DNA of 64,000 nt, from assembly GCA_031260295.1 (NCBI GenBank), contig JAIRKE010000028.1, positions 144,687-208,686 of the forward strand. Direction: 5' to 3'. This DNA is from Azonexus sp. (GTDB lineage Bacteria; Pseudomonadota; Gammaproteobacteria; Burkholderiales; Rhodocyclaceae). The position numbers and the translations under genes are program-made. The notes beneath the pieces were generated by a model that saw nothing but the letters and a program-made list of their open reading frames with translations, ran no database searches and was not told the DNA's origin. This document shows positions 54,932-64,000 of this stretch, piece by piece; the first letter of the stretch is position 1; each line of letters opens with the position of its first letter.

Positions 54932-56211
54932 TTCTGGCTCGCGAACCAAGCGTCGGCCGCGGCCACGGTGGCGGCGATGTCGGCCTCGCCGTGGGCGGCG
55001 GACACGAAACCGGCCTCGAAAGCCGACGGCGCGAAATAGTGGCCGGCTTCGATCATGGCGTGGAAGAAGCGGTTGAAGGCTTCCTTGTCGCAGGCCATGA
55101 CTTCGTCGTAGCTGCTCGGGCAGCGTTCGGCGAAGTAGAGGCCGAACATGCCGCCGACGTTTTGGGCGCAGAAAGTGACGCCATGTTTTCGCGCGGCAGC
55201 GGCCAGCCCGTCGCATAGGGCTTTGGTCTTGGCGGTCAGGGCTTCGTAGAAACCAGGTGCCTGGATCAGTTTCAGCGTCGCCAGGCCGGCGGCGGTGGCG
55301 ATCGGGTTACCGGACAGGGTGCCGGCCTGGTACACCGGGCCGAGCGGCGCGATCCGCTCCATGATTTCGCACTTGCCGCCGAAGGCACCGAGCGGCATGC
55401 CGCCGCCGACCACCTTGCCGAAGGTAGACAGGTCCGGCGTGATGTCGTACAGGCCCTGGGCGCTGCCGAGGCCGACGCGGAAGCCGGTCATTACTTCGTC
55501 GAAGATCAGCACCGCGCCGTGCCGGGCGGTCAGTTCGCGCATGGTTTTGAGGAATTCCGCCGTCGGTGCGATCAGATTCATATTGCCGACCACCGGCTCG
55601 ACGATCACGGCGGCGATCCGCTCGCCATGCTGGGCGAAAGCATCGGCCAGTTGCTGTGCATCGTTGTAGGCCAGCACCAGGGTGTGCTGGGCAAGATCGG
55701 CCGGGACGCCGCTGGAAGACGGGTTGCCGAAGGTCAGCAGGCCGGAACCGGCCTTCACCAGCAGGCTGTCGGAATGGCCGTGGTAGCAGCCCTCAAACTT
55801 GATCAGCAGATCGCGGCCGGTATAACCGCGGGCCAGGCGGATGGCGCTCATGGTCGCCTCGGTGCCGGAGGACACCAGGCGCACCATATCCATTGACGGC
55901 ACTAGTTCGCATAGCAGGTCGGCCATCTCGACCTCCTTCTCGGTCGGGGCGCCGAAGGAGAGGCCGTCGCCGACGGCGGCGTGGACGGCGGCGATGACTT
56001 CCGGGTGGGCATGGCCGAGGATCAGCGGCCCCCAGGAGCCGACGTAGTCGGTGTACCACTTGCCATCGGCGTCCTGCACCCGGGCGCCGGCACCCTTGGC
56101 GAAGAACAGCGGTGTGCCGCCGACCGAGCGGAAGGCGCGTACCGGCGAATTGACGCCGCCGGGAATGTGTTTCTGGGCGCGTTCGAACAGTTGCTGGTTG
56201 CGGGAAGTCAT
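54928..56211 (-). CDS. hemL: Glutamate-1-semialdehyde 2,1-aminomutase
   Basis: 427-residue PLP enzyme of the usual size. Conserved: [62 protein letters not shown] and the PLP-lysine segment [12 protein letters not shown] with K266. It converts glutamate-1-semialdehyde to 5-aminolevulinate in C5 heme synthesis, the source of heme for the ccm-dependent cytochromes in this window. It overlaps thiE by 4 bases at its start and gdx by 4 bases at its end. Confidence 0.97.
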   Translation of the reverse strand: MTSRNQQLFERAQKHIPGGVNSPVRAFRSVGGTPLFFAKGAGARVQDADGKWYTDYVGSWGPLILGHAHPEVIAAVHAAVGDGLSFGAPTEKEVEMADLLCELVPSMDMVRLVSSGTEATMSAIRLARGYTGRDLLIKFEGCYHGHSDSLLVKAGSGLLTFGNPSSSGVPADLAQHTLVLAYNDAQQLADAFAQHGERIAAVIVEPVVGNMNLIAPTAEFLKTMRELTARHGAVLIFDEVMTGFRVGLGSAQGLYDITPDLSTFGKVVGGGMPLGAFGGKCEIMERIAPLGPVYQAGTLSGNPIATAAGLATLKLIQAPGFYEALTAKTKALCDGLAAAARKHGVTFCAQNVGGMFGLYFAERCPSSYDEVMACDKEAFNRFFHAMIEAGHYFAPSAFEAGFVSAAHGEADIAATVAAADAWFASQK

Positions 56212-56840
56212 GCGGCGGGCTCCTCGAAAAGACGTTGATATTGGGCGGCGCAGGCGGCGATGTCCGGCGCGGTGAACAGATCGGTAATGACGGCCAGCAG
56301 ATCGGCGCCGGCGGCCAGCACGGCGGGGGCTTTGTCAGGCGTGATGCCGCCGATGGCGCAGCAGCGGACCGGCAGCTCGCGGCGGGCGCGTTCGAATAAG
56401 GCCGGTGGGGCATAGACTGCTTCCGGCTTGGTTGGCGACGGATATACCGCGCCAAAGGCGACATAGTCGACGCCGGCCGCTACCGCAGCCTTGGCGGCGG
56501 CGAAATCGGCGTAGCACGAGGCGCCGAGAATTCGGTCGCGACCGAGCACGGCACGGGCGGCATGTAGGTTGCCATCGGCGGCACCGAGATGGAGGCCGTC
56601 GGCATCGACCAGGGTGGCCAGGGCCAGATCGTCGTTGACGATCAGTCGAGCACCGTGCGTTCGCGTCAGGGCGCGCAAGGCACGGGCGCGGGCGACGCGC
56701 TCGGCCATCGGGCTGTGTTTGTCGCGAAATTGCAGCATGCGGCAACCGCCGGCCAATACCGCGGCAACGCTGGCCAGCAAGGTATCTGCGGCAGTTGTTT
56801 CGGGCGTGATGGCGTACAAGCCGCGCAACTCAGTGCTCAT
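56208..56840 (-). CDS. thiE: Thiamine-phosphate synthase
   Basis: 210-residue TIM-barrel enzyme. Blocks: [15 protein letters not shown] (diphosphate-binding), [29 protein letters not shown] and [15 protein letters not shown]. It joins HMP-PP and thiazole phosphate to thiamine phosphate. The HMP moiety comes from ThiC (encoded at 37695) via ThiD next door. Its ATG lies inside the end of thiD (11-base overlap) and its stop overlaps hemL by 4 bases. Confidence 0.95.
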   Translation of the reverse strand: MSTELRGLYAITPETTAADTLLASVAAVLAGGCRMLQFRDKHSPMAERVARARALRALTRTHGARLIVNDDLALATLVDADGLHLGAADGNLHAARAVLGRDRILGASCYADFAAAKAAVAAGVDYVAFGAVYPSPTKPEAVYAPPALFERARRELPVRCCAIGGITPDKAPAVLAAGADLLAVITDLFTAPDIAACAAQYQRLFEEPAA

Positions 56841-57702
56841 CTGGCTGCGACTGGGTATTGTTGGGATCGCCCTCGCCGTCTTCGCGCGCCCAGAAAAAGC
56901 GATCCGGAATCAATTGGCCCATGCCGCCGTGGAAACCGTGCTTGAGCGTTTGCCAAGTGTAGTCCTGGGCGTCGCGCACCGCCTCCTCGACACTGGCGCC
57001 GCCAGCCAGGCAGCCGGCGATGGCGGCTGCCAGCGTGCAGCCGGAGCCGTGGTAACTGCCTGGCAGGCGCTCCCAGCGGTCGCGCCGGATCACGCCAGCG
57101 GAGCCGTACAGAGTATTGACGACCTCCGGCGTGTTTTCGTGGGTGCCGGTGATCAACACGTACTGGGCGCCCATGGCGATCAGGCGCTCGGCGCAGACGT
57201 CGAGCGTTGGTTCACCGGCATCGTCGTCGCTCTCGGCCAGGCGCCGGGCCTCCGGTGCATTGGGCGTGAGCAGCGTGGTTTGCGGCAGCAGCATTTCACG
57301 GATGGCGGAAATGATTTCCTCGCTCGACAGGTTGTCGCCGCGTCCGGAGGCTAGCACGGGATCGAGCACCAGTGGCGCTTCCGGGTAGTCGGAGACAATC
57401 TCGGCCACCGTCAGCACGTTCTCGACGCTGCCCAGCAGTCCGACCTTGAAGGCGGCGACCGGCATGTCCTCGAGGACGGTGCGGGCCTGCTGCTCGAGCA
57501 GCTCGGCGGCAACCGGCTGTACGCCCTCGATGCCGACCGTATCCTGTACGGTGATGGCCGTCAGCGCGGTCAGCGGATGGCAGCCGAGGCTAGCCAGCGT
57601 CAGCAGGTCGGCCTGGATGCCGGCGCCGGCGGACGGATCGCTGGCGGCGAAGACGAGTACCTGGGGCGGACCGGGCGGTGGCGGCGAAGGGGATTGATTC
57701 AT
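56830..57702 (-). CDS. thiD: Hydroxymethylpyrimidine/phosphomethylpyrimidine kinase
   Basis: 290-residue ribokinase-fold enzyme. It shows [20 protein letters not shown] (substrate loop), [37 protein letters not shown] and the ATP-site [14 protein letters not shown]. It phosphorylates HMP and HMP-P. The N-terminus has a proline-rich lead ([11 protein letters not shown]) unlike compact members. First gene of the thiD-thiE-hemL-gdx transcript; 193 bases separate it from the divergent pilG. Confidence 0.95.
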   Translation of the reverse strand: MNQSPSPPPPGPPQVLVFAASDPSAGAGIQADLLTLASLGCHPLTALTAITVQDTVGIEGVQPVAAELLEQQARTVLEDMPVAAFKVGLLGSVENVLTVAEIVSDYPEAPLVLDPVLASGRGDNLSSEEIISAIREMLLPQTTLLTPNAPEARRLAESDDDAGEPTLDVCAERLIAMGAQYVLITGTHENTPEVVNTLYGSAGVIRRDRWERLPGSYHGSGCTLAAAIAGCLAGGASVEEAVRDAQDYTWQTLKHGFHGGMGQLIPDRFFWAREDGEGDPNNTQSQPDEH

Positions 57703-57895
57703 GGGCTGGCATACCCTTGGCGGATGTGCAGGGGATTGGGTAAGATAGCGGAGATTTTAGCCGAATCCGGCATTGGCCGGCGCCCGGAGGCGAAAACTGG
57801 CCGGAAGCTTGCGTCGCGGTGTCGATATCGGACTTTAGTAGTAGTATGATGCAACGATAAGTTATAGTGCCTGCAAAGGCTGGGGGACAGGCGAA

Positions 57896-58303
57896 TTGGC
57901 TGACATATCCAAATTGCGTGGCGTCAGGGTCATGGTGATCGATGACAGCAACACGATCCGGCGCAGCGCCGAGATATTTCTCGTGCAGGCCGGCTGCGAA
58001 GTCGTTCTCGCCGAGGACGGATTCGATGCTTTGGCCAAGATCGCCGATTTGCAGCCGAGCGTGATTTTTTGCGACATCATGATGCCGCGCCTCGATGGCT
58101 ATCAGACCTGTTCGCTGATCAAGAAAAATCCTCGTTTCAAAACCACACCGGTGATCATGCTGTCTTCCAAGGACGGCCTGTTCGACCGGGCGCGCGGTCG
58201 CATGGTCGGTTCCGACCAGTACCTGACCAAACCTTTCACCAAAGAGAGTCTGCTGCAAACGGTTGCCACCTTTGCCGGTCCGGCTGCAAACTCCAATCCG
58301 TAG
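57896..58303 (+). CDS. pilG: Twitching motility response regulator PilG
   Basis: 135-residue single-domain receiver. Acidic pair D16-D17, phosphoacceptor D60 (VIFCDIMMPRLDGYQTC), Thr/Ser switch in IMLSSKDG and Lys in YLTKPFTKESLL. In the Pil-Chp system PilG is phosphorylated by ChpA and promotes type IV pilus extension. Start TTG at 57896 is preceded by GGGGGAC at a workable distance; no ATG upstream fits. First gene of the pilGHIJ-chpA operon, with spacings of 16, 3, 39 and 21 bases. Confidence 0.9.
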   Translation: MADISKLRGVRVMVIDDSNTIRRSAEIFLVQAGCEVVLAEDGFDALAKIADLQPSVIFCDIMMPRLDGYQTCSLIKKNPRFKTTPVIMLSSKDGLFDRARGRMVGSDQYLTKPFTKESLLQTVATFAGPAANSNP

Positions 58304-58319
58304 CCCAGGGGAGCCCTGA

Positions 58320-58685
58320 ATGCCCGTCAAGAACATTCTGGTGGTCGATGATTCCGCGACCGAGCGCTTTTTCACCGCCGACGTGCTGACCAAGGCCGGC
58401 TATCAGGTGACCACCGCCGAAAACGGCGAAGAGGGGATCGCCAAGGCCAAGGCCAGCAAGCCCGACCTGATCCTGATGGATGTCGTGATGCCGGGCCTTA
58501 ACGGTTACCAAGCCACCCGTACGCTGACCCGCGACGAGGAAACCAAGAGCATTCCAGTCATCGTCTGTACTTCCAAGGGGCAGGAGACCGACAAGATATG
58601 GGGGCTACGTCAGGGTGCGGTCGACTACTTGGTCAAGCCGCTGAATCCGGAAGAATTGCTCAAGCGCATCGCTGCCTTACCTTAA
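58320..58685 (+). CDS. pilH: Twitching motility response regulator PilH
   Basis: 121-residue receiver domain. D10-D11, phosphoacceptor D54 (LILMDVVMPGLNGYQATR), the switch residue in IVCTSKGQETD and Lys in DYLVKPLNPEELL. PilH opposes PilG by promoting retraction or draining phosphate from ChpA. A GGGGAGC ribosome binding site precedes the ATG. Confidence 0.93.
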   Translation: MPVKNILVVDDSATERFFTADVLTKAGYQVTTAENGEEGIAKAKASKPDLILMDVVMPGLNGYQATRTLTRDEETKSIPVIVCTSKGQETDKIWGLRQGAVDYLVKPLNPEELLKRIAALP

Positions 58686-58688
58686 TTC

Positions 58689-59201
58689 ATGGCCAGAAAA
58701 ACCAGTCTTCGCGATTTCCAGGCCTACCTCTCGACGCGGCTGACCAACGCCGCCCAGGGGCATGGCGCCCTTTCCTGGCTCGGCATAGAGGCCGGCGACG
58801 AAGCCTGGCTGGTCGATCTGTCGGACGGTGGCGAGATTGTCCAGGCACCGCAGTTGGCGCCGGTGCCCTTGACTCGCCCGTGGTTCGCCGGGATTGCCAA
58901 TATTCGCGGCAACTTGCATGCCGTCACTGATTTTTCGCTGTTTCGCGGTGGTCTGCCGATTCCGCACAACAGCAGTACGCGTCTGCTGCTGATCGGCGCC
59001 AAGCACGGCTCGAACGCGGCCCTGCTGGTATCGCGCATGCTCGGCCTGAAGAACCCGGAAGATTTCGTCGCCGAGGCGCCGCAGCCGGACGATCCGCCGT
59101 GGTCCGCGCAGCGCTATCTGGATGTGCAGGGCAAGATCTGGCGCAAGCTGTCGGTGCGCGAGCTGCTTGCCGACCGTGAATTCATGAATATCGGGGTTTG
59201 A
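58689..59201 (+). CDS. pilI: CheW-like adaptor PilI
   Basis: 170 residues of CheW fold (FAGIANIRGNLHAVTDFSLF is the diagnostic strand-loop block). It links the receptor PilJ to the kinase ChpA. It starts 3 bases after pilH. The N-terminal 30 residues (SLRDFQAYLSTRLTNAAQ) are typical of PilI and longer than CheW. Confidence 0.92.
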   Translation: MARKTSLRDFQAYLSTRLTNAAQGHGALSWLGIEAGDEAWLVDLSDGGEIVQAPQLAPVPLTRPWFAGIANIRGNLHAVTDFSLFRGGLPIPHNSSTRLLLIGAKHGSNAALLVSRMLGLKNPEDFVAEAPQPDDPPWSAQRYLDVQGKIWRKLSVRELLADREFMNIGV

Positions 59202-59240
59202 CCGGGGTTTTTCGCCCAGCGCCCACTTCGGAGGATCAGC

Positions 59241-61361
59241 ATGGCTTTCAGTTTCAAACTCCCCAGTCTCGGAAGCGGCAAGGCTGCCGCGCCGATGACT
59301 ATCTCAGCTACGATGGCTGGTCCGGCCGAAAAAAAACCGGCGTTGTCCGGCCTCCTGGCGGGAATACCGGTCATCCAGCAGATGAAGCGGTTGGGGACGG
59401 TTTTTGCCTTGCTGATGCTGGCGATTGCCTCCCTGGTCGTCTATGACAGCCGCCAATCCACGCACGGTACGGCCTACGTCGCCGCAGCCGGCGAGATGCG
59501 CATGCTATCGCAGCGCCTGGCCAAGGCCTCGCTGCTGGCATTGCAGGGCGATGCCGCCGCCTTCGCGCAGTTGAGGGAATCGCGAGAAACCTTTGCCCAG
59601 CTTCTGGAACGCCTCAATATCGGCGGCGAGGTCAGCGGCGTCGACGTGCCGGCCTCTCCCAGCGCGGTGCGGCCGCAACTCGACGCCCTGATCGAGCGCT
59701 GGGAAGCCACCGACAAAGATGCGTTGACGGTGATCGGCCAGGAGGCCACTTTGGTCGGGCTCGCCAAAAACGTCGCCGTGATCGAGGAGTTCAGCGCCGA
59801 GATGCTCGGCCCGAGCGAGCAACTGGTAGCCCTCAAGCTAGGGAGCGGGGCGCCGGCGCGTGATGTCGCAGCGCTCAGCCAACTGGTGATGATGACCCAG
59901 CGGATCGCCAAGAATGCCTCGGCGCTGCGCGTCGGCGACGAGATCAACCCGGAGGCGGCCTTCTTGCTCGGCCGGGACGTCAACGCTTCCCGCGCCATCT
60001 TGCAGTGGCTGTCACAGAGCGCTCCCGAGGGGGAGAGCCGTGACAAGCTGAAGCAGCTGGAAGCGTCGTTCGAGAGCTACCAGGAAGCGGTCACCAGTAT
60101 TCTCAGCAATATGCAGCCGCTGGTCCTGTCCAAACAGGCAGGTGCGCAGATTTTCCGTGACAGCGAGAACCTGCTGACGGCAACCAGCGATCTGGCCCTC
60201 GGCTACCAGGACAATCTCACTGCGCGCGGCATGTACGTTGTTCTGCTGGTGGTGCTGATTGCCGCTGCGCTGGCTACGCTGGCCCTGCTCACCAAGATCT
60301 ACCTTGAGGACACGCGCCGTCGTACCCTTGAGGCTGACCGCCAGCGCCAGGCCTCGGAGCTGATCAACCGCGAGAACCAGGACGCTATCTTGCGCCTGAT
60401 GAATGAACTGGGTGACCTCGCCGACGGCGACCTGACCGTGACTGCGACAGTCAGCGAGAACATCACCGGCGCCATCGCCGACTCGATCAACTACACCATC
60501 GAAGAACTGCGCGTGCTGGTTGGCCGTATCAACGACGCCGCCAACCGGGTGACCGCGGCGACCGAAATCGCCCGCCAGACTTCGGCCGAGCTGCTCGACG
60601 CCGCCGAACGGCAATCCAGCGAGATTCAGGAAGCCGGCCAGTCGGCCCTGGACATGGCGCGCTCGATGAGCGAAGTGTCCGGCAACGCCACGCAGTCGGC
60701 GCACGTTGCCCGGCAGTCGCTGCAAGCCGCCGAGAAGGGAACGCAGGCGGTGCAGGACTCAATCAAGGGCATGAACGAAATCCGCAACCAGATCCAGGAA
60801 ACCTCGAAGCGGATCAAGCGTCTCGGCGAAAGCTCGCAGGAGATCGGCGAAATCGTTGAACTGATCTCGGACATTACCGAACAGACCAACGTGCTGGCCT
60901 TGAATGCCGCCATCCAGGCGGCCTCCGCCGGCGATGCCGGGCGCGGCTTCACCGTGGTTGCCGAGGACGTGCAGCGTCTTGCCGAACGTTCGGCCGAGGC
61001 GACCAAGCAGATTGCCGCCATCGTCAAGACCATTCAGACCGATACCCAGGACGCCGTCTCCGCCATGGAGCAATCGACCCAGGACGTGGTCGAGGGGGCC
61101 AAGCTGTCCGACGCCGCCGGCCAGGCGCTGTCGGAAATCGGCGAGGTGTCGCGCAACCTGGCCGACCTGATCGAAAGCATTTCCAGCTCGACGCAGAGCC
61201 AGGCCAACTCGGCCACCAATGTCGCCCGCCTGATGCAGGACATCCTGCACGTCACCGAGCAGACCACGGCCGGTACCCAGCGCACCGCCCTGGCGGTCGA
61301 CGAACTGACTGCCCTGGCGTCGGAACTGAAGGGTTCGGTTGCCGGCTTCAAAGTCAATTGA
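59241..61361 (+). CDS. pilJ: Methyl-accepting chemotaxis protein PilJ
   Basis: 706 residues. An unusual 50-residue cytoplasmic N-terminus precedes TM1 (about 51-68). The periplasmic part contains two PilJ-type sensor helices ([39 protein letters not shown]). TM2 lies near 330-352, followed by a HAMP-like region and the signalling domain with the hairpin tip [20 protein letters not shown] and [16 protein letters not shown]. PilJ senses pilus or surface cues and activates ChpA. Good RBS (GGAGGA) before the ATG. Confidence 0.93.
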   Translation: MAFSFKLPSLGSGKAAAPMTISATMAGPAEKKPALSGLLAGIPVIQQMKRLGTVFALLMLAIASLVVYDSRQSTHGTAYVAAAGEMRMLSQRLAKASLLALQGDAAAFAQLRESRETFAQLLERLNIGGEVSGVDVPASPSAVRPQLDALIERWEATDKDALTVIGQEATLVGLAKNVAVIEEFSAEMLGPSEQLVALKLGSGAPARDVAALSQLVMMTQRIAKNASALRVGDEINPEAAFLLGRDVNASRAILQWLSQSAPEGESRDKLKQLEASFESYQEAVTSILSNMQPLVLSKQAGAQIFRDSENLLTATSDLALGYQDNLTARGMYVVLLVVLIAAALATLALLTKIYLEDTRRRTLEADRQRQASELINRENQDAILRLMNELGDLADGDLTVTATVSENITGAIADSINYTIEELRVLVGRINDAANRVTAATEIARQTSAELLDAAERQSSEIQEAGQSALDMARSMSEVSGNATQSAHVARQSLQAAEKGTQAVQDSIKGMNEIRNQIQETSKRIKRLGESSQEIGEIVELISDITEQTNVLALNAAIQAASAGDAGRGFTVVAEDVQRLAERSAEATKQIAAIVKTIQTDTQDAVSAMEQSTQDVVEGAKLSDAAGQALSEIGEVSRNLADLIESISSSTQSQANSATNVARLMQDILHVTEQTTAGTQRTALAVDELTALASELKGSVAGFKVN

Positions 61362-61382
61362 TGGAGCTGCGCGAGCAAAAAT

Positions 61383-64000
61383 ATGACTGTGGCCACGGCA
61401 TTTGATTTGGGACCCCTGACCTGGGTCAAGGGCGAGATCGATCTGGCGCTTCAACGGGCGGTCGAAGCGCTTTCCCAATACACGGCAGGGGGCGACAGCA
61501 CGTCGCTGAAGTTCTGCCATACCCACGTTCATCAGGTTTACGGCGCGCTGTTGATCGTCGGGCTTGATGGCGTGACCCAGGTCGTCGAGTCGCTCGAAGC
61601 CCTGCTCAAGGCCTACGAAGAAGGCCGGCGGCCGGCCAGCGAGTCCGGCCTGGCGGTGGTGCGCCAAGTCCTGGCCGACGTCCGGCAATATCTCGACGAT
61701 CTGATGGTCGGCGAGCCGAATCAGCCGCTGCGCCTACTCGATTCCTACTTGGCGTTGGCGCAGGAGCGTGGCCTGACAGTCACGCATGCGGCCGACCTGT
61801 TCTATCCCGATCTGTCCTTGCGTCCACCGCGGCGGTCGGTAGCGCTGGTGCCCGGTTCAGGTCCGGCCAAGGCGGCCTTGAAGGCAGCCCGCGCCGCTTA
61901 CCAGAAGAGCTTGCTGCAGTGGTTGCGCCACCCGGCCGGCAACGGCGCCGGCTTGCCGGCGATGCGCAAGGCCCTGGCCGACATTGAGGCGCAGCAGGTC
62001 AGCCAGGCGGCGCAGACCTTCTGGTGGGTAGCCCAGGCTTTCCTCGACACGCTTGAGGAACCAAGCGTGCGGGGCGATACCGCCGCCCGCTATCTCTGTT
62101 CTCGCATTGACGCCCAGATTCGCCGCCAGCTCAGCGGTTCGAGCAATATCGCCGAGCGCGTCATGCGCGAGGCGCTGTACTACGTGGCGTGCACGCCGGC
62201 CGACCGGTCGCCGCTAGTTGCCGCCGTACAGTCCACTTTCGATTTGCCGGCGCTGATTCCAGAAGCCGTGGCGGCAGCCGTGCCGGCCCCGCAGGAAGCG
62301 GCCTTGCGCAAGTTGCGCGACGCGCTGGCGGCGGTCGAGGAATTGTGGAACAAATTCTGCAGCGGCAGTGCCGGCAGCCTTGCTGGTTTCGCCGACAATG
62401 CCCACCTGTGCGCCACGCTTAGCGATGAGGTTGGCCATACCGACCTCAAGCGCCTGGGGCAGGGGCTCGGCGCCGTGGCCAACTGGCTGGTCGAAGCCCC
62501 GTCGCGCTACAACGACACCGTGGCGATGGAGGTCGCGACGACCATCCTGCTGCTGCAGAATGCGCAAGAGAACTTCAAGCATCTCGGCACTGATTTTGCC
62601 CAGCAGGTCGACCTGATGGTCGCCCGCCTTTACGCCTGCATAGCCGGCAAGCCGGCCGCAGCCGATGCTGGCATCCCGCTGCTCGACGAGATGACGCGCA
62701 AGGCCCAGGAAAAGCTGCTGATCGGCCAGGTCGGGCGCGAAATCCAGAATAACCTGGCGCAGATCGAGCAGGCGCTCGACGCTTTCTTCCGTAATCCGGC
62801 CAAGGCCCACGATCTGGGGGCGCTTGAGGCGCCGCTCAAGCAGGTCGGTGGTGCCCTGGCGATGCTCGGCCATTTCGGCGCTATCGCCAGCCTCAACGAG
62901 TGCGGCGAACGTATCCGCCAGTTCGCCCAGCCTGGTTACCAGCCGGTGGCCGAGGATTTCGAGCGGGTCGCCAACCAGCTATCGCTGCTCGGTTTCTTCG
63001 TCGATGCGCTGCAAAATGGCGAAACCGATTTCGCGGCCTTCATCCGCCGCATCGACGGCGAAATCGAGGCCGCTGGCGAAGTTGAAGACGGGCACCAAGA
63101 CATCATGCCGACGCCAACGGTCGAGGCCCATCTCGTCCAGCAGGCGCGGGATACCCAGGCACTGGCCGAAGCTCTCCGGGAAGCGCCGCAGGATCGGCGC
63201 CTGCAGGAGGAAATCCGCAACAACCTGGAGTCCATCCAGAAGGATGCCGACCTGGTCGCCGACCACCGGCTCGGCGAGTCGGCCAAGGCCGCGCTGGAGG
63301 CGCTCGATGCTGGCACCGCCGTCGATACCGCACTGTCCGGGCTGAAGGCCGGGGCCGGCGAGGCCCCGAAACCGTCGGCCGAAACCTTGCAATTGGCCGA
63401 GTCGAGCCACGAAGAAATCGATGCCGAGCTGTTGGCTATCTTTATCGAAGAAGCGATCGAGGTGCTGGCCACCATGGCCGACCAGCTTGCGGTATTGCGC
63501 GACGACCCAAGCTATGTCGAGGCGCTGACGACCATCCGCCGTGCCATGCACACCCTCAAGGGTAGCGGCCGCATGGTCGGGCTGACAGATCTTGGCGAGA
63601 TGGCCTGGGAGCTGGAGCAGACCTTGAATCTCTGGCTGCGCCAGGAGCAGGTGCCGACGCCGGAATTGCTGCAGATGATTGACGATGCCCATGCATTGTT
63701 TACCGATTGGGTCGGTCATCTCGAAGCCGGCGACGGCAGTGTTCCCGATACGATGGCGCTGGTCGCCTTGGCCCGTCGCCTGCGTGGCGTCGAAGACGCT
63801 GCCATCCCGGCGGAGGCGGCCCCGATACCGGCAGTCGCCGAGCCGCTTGTCGAGCCGGAAATCGAGACGCCGACACTGGTGCTCGATCTGCCGACGCTCG
63901 ACGAACCGGTGCTTGATTTGTCCGAGCCAAGCGATTTGGCCGCACCCGGGGAGGCCGATGCAGTCACACTGATCGCTGCCGAGCCCGAGCCCGAGCCCGA
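61383..64000 (+). CDS. chpA: Chemosensory histidine kinase ChpA (partial, 3' end outside window)
   Basis: At least 872 residues, open to the right edge. It starts MTVATAFDLGPLTWVKGEID, the ChpA N-terminus, at an ATG 21 bases after pilJ. The first 650 residues hold degenerate HPt-like repeats that lack the phosphorylatable His (for example KFCHTHVHQVYGALL near 47-61 and APLKQVGGALAMLGHFGAI near 481-499). A genuine HPt motif, AMHTLKGSGRMVGL, has H723. Kinase, CheW-like and receiver domains would lie beyond the window. The visible end carries a Glu/Pro-rich linker with GAGCCC tandem repeats. ChpA phosphorylates PilG and PilH. Confidence 0.9.
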   Translation, partial: MTVATAFDLGPLTWVKGEIDLALQRAVEALSQYTAGGDSTSLKFCHTHVHQVYGALLIVGLDGVTQVVESLEALLKAYEEGRRPASESGLAVVRQVLADVRQYLDDLMVGEPNQPLRLLDSYLALAQERGLTVTHAADLFYPDLSLRPPRRSVALVPGSGPAKAALKAARAAYQKSLLQWLRHPAGNGAGLPAMRKALADIEAQQVSQAAQTFWWVAQAFLDTLEEPSVRGDTAARYLCSRIDAQIRRQLSGSSNIAERVMREALYYVACTPADRSPLVAAVQSTFDLPALIPEAVAAAVPAPQEAALRKLRDALAAVEELWNKFCSGSAGSLAGFADNAHLCATLSDEVGHTDLKRLGQGLGAVANWLVEAPSRYNDTVAMEVATTILLLQNAQENFKHLGTDFAQQVDLMVARLYACIAGKPAAADAGIPLLDEMTRKAQEKLLIGQVGREIQNNLAQIEQALDAFFRNPAKAHDLGALEAPLKQVGGALAMLGHFGAIASLNECGERIRQFAQPGYQPVAEDFERVANQLSLLGFFVDALQNGETDFAAFIRRIDGEIEAAGEVEDGHQDIMPTPTVEAHLVQQARDTQALAEALREAPQDRRLQEEIRNNLESIQKDADLVADHRLGESAKAALEALDAGTAVDTALSGLKAGAGEAPKPSAETLQLAESSHEEIDAELLAIFIEEAIEVLATMADQLAVLRDDPSYVEALTTIRRAMHTLKGSGRMVGLTDLGEMAWELEQTLNLWLRQEQVPTPELLQMIDDAHALFTDWVGHLEAGDGSVPDTMALVALARRLRGVEDAAIPAEAAPIPAVAEPLVEPEIETPTLVLDLPTLDEPVLDLSEPSDLAAPGEADAVTLIAAEPEPEP

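Overview
The window is a high-GC, densely packed stretch of a Gram-negative chromosome. Gene content (System I cytochrome c maturation, LPS core genes waaC/waaA, a Pil-Chp chemosensory cluster for type IV pili, diheme cytochrome c peroxidase beside oxyR, ornithine-lipid genes) and the protein sequences fit a betaproteobacterium, probably of the Rhodocyclales (Dechloromonas/Azonexus-like). The genus is an inference from family resemblance. No rRNA, tRNA, CRISPR array, plasmid origin or intact insertion sequence was recognised.

Layout. 1-6422 (minus): ccmABCDEFGHI, truncated in ccmI at the left edge. 6556-8635: diheme peroxidase (minus) divergent from oxyR (plus), with an OxyR-type half-site between them. 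8617-13596 (minus): a 1659-residue CBS/PAS/GAF-GGDEF-EAL protein ending in a zinc-binding CZB domain. 13813-18720: a small unknown gene, malic enzyme maeB, mpl and a nucleotidyltransferase-like gene. 18782-24890 (plus): aroQ, accB, accC, an unknown TPR protein, prmA, a zinc-ribbon DUF3426 protein and a PfkB kinase. 25002-26596: an ornithine-lipid acyltransferase pair. 26466-30304 (minus): apaH, glmS and a UDP-glucuronate 4-epimerase-type gene, with a relic second glmS 3' end just downstream of glmS. 30468-33977 (plus): waaC and waaA, separated by an AT-rich RelA/SpoT-domain gene. 33943-37424 (minus): tolC, pcm and a degenerate alpha-carbonic-anhydrase-like protein. 37548-41235 (plus): TPP riboswitch, thiC, then three AT-richer genes including a macro-domain protein. 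41437-49886 (plus): a Spy-like/EF-hand protein, YkgJ-type protein, uppP, yqiA, an RNB exonuclease, tonB-like, aroE, mtgA and mgtE. 50233-54580 (plus): an AT-rich two-gene block, hybrid histidine kinase plus response regulator. 54593-57702 (minus): thiD-thiE-hemL-gdx. 57896-64000 (plus): pilG-pilH-pilI-pilJ-chpA, running off the right edge.

How it fits together. Much of the window is envelope and respiratory housekeeping: heme delivery and attachment to c-type cytochromes, a periplasmic peroxidase that needs that machinery, LPS core assembly, peptidoglycan recycling and synthesis (mpl, mtgA, uppP), amino-sugar supply (glmS), outer-membrane export (tolC) and energy transduction (tonB). Signalling is strong: a large cyclic-di-GMP enzyme, a Pil-Chp array and an imported-looking phosphorelay. 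Candidate imports stand out by AT-rich sequence and by splitting otherwise coherent operons: the RelA/SpoT gene, the kinase/regulator block, the TPR gene between accC and prmA, and the three genes after thiC.

The observations most worth following are the glmS 3'-end relic at the attTn7 position, the RelA/SpoT insertion inside the LPS core locus, the helically phased TTTAC repeats ahead of the Spy/EF-hand gene, the carbonic-anhydrase-like protein lacking a zinc ligand, and the CBS-to-CZB cyclic-di-GMP enzyme. None is demonstrated to be a new system; each is a sequence-based hypothesis.
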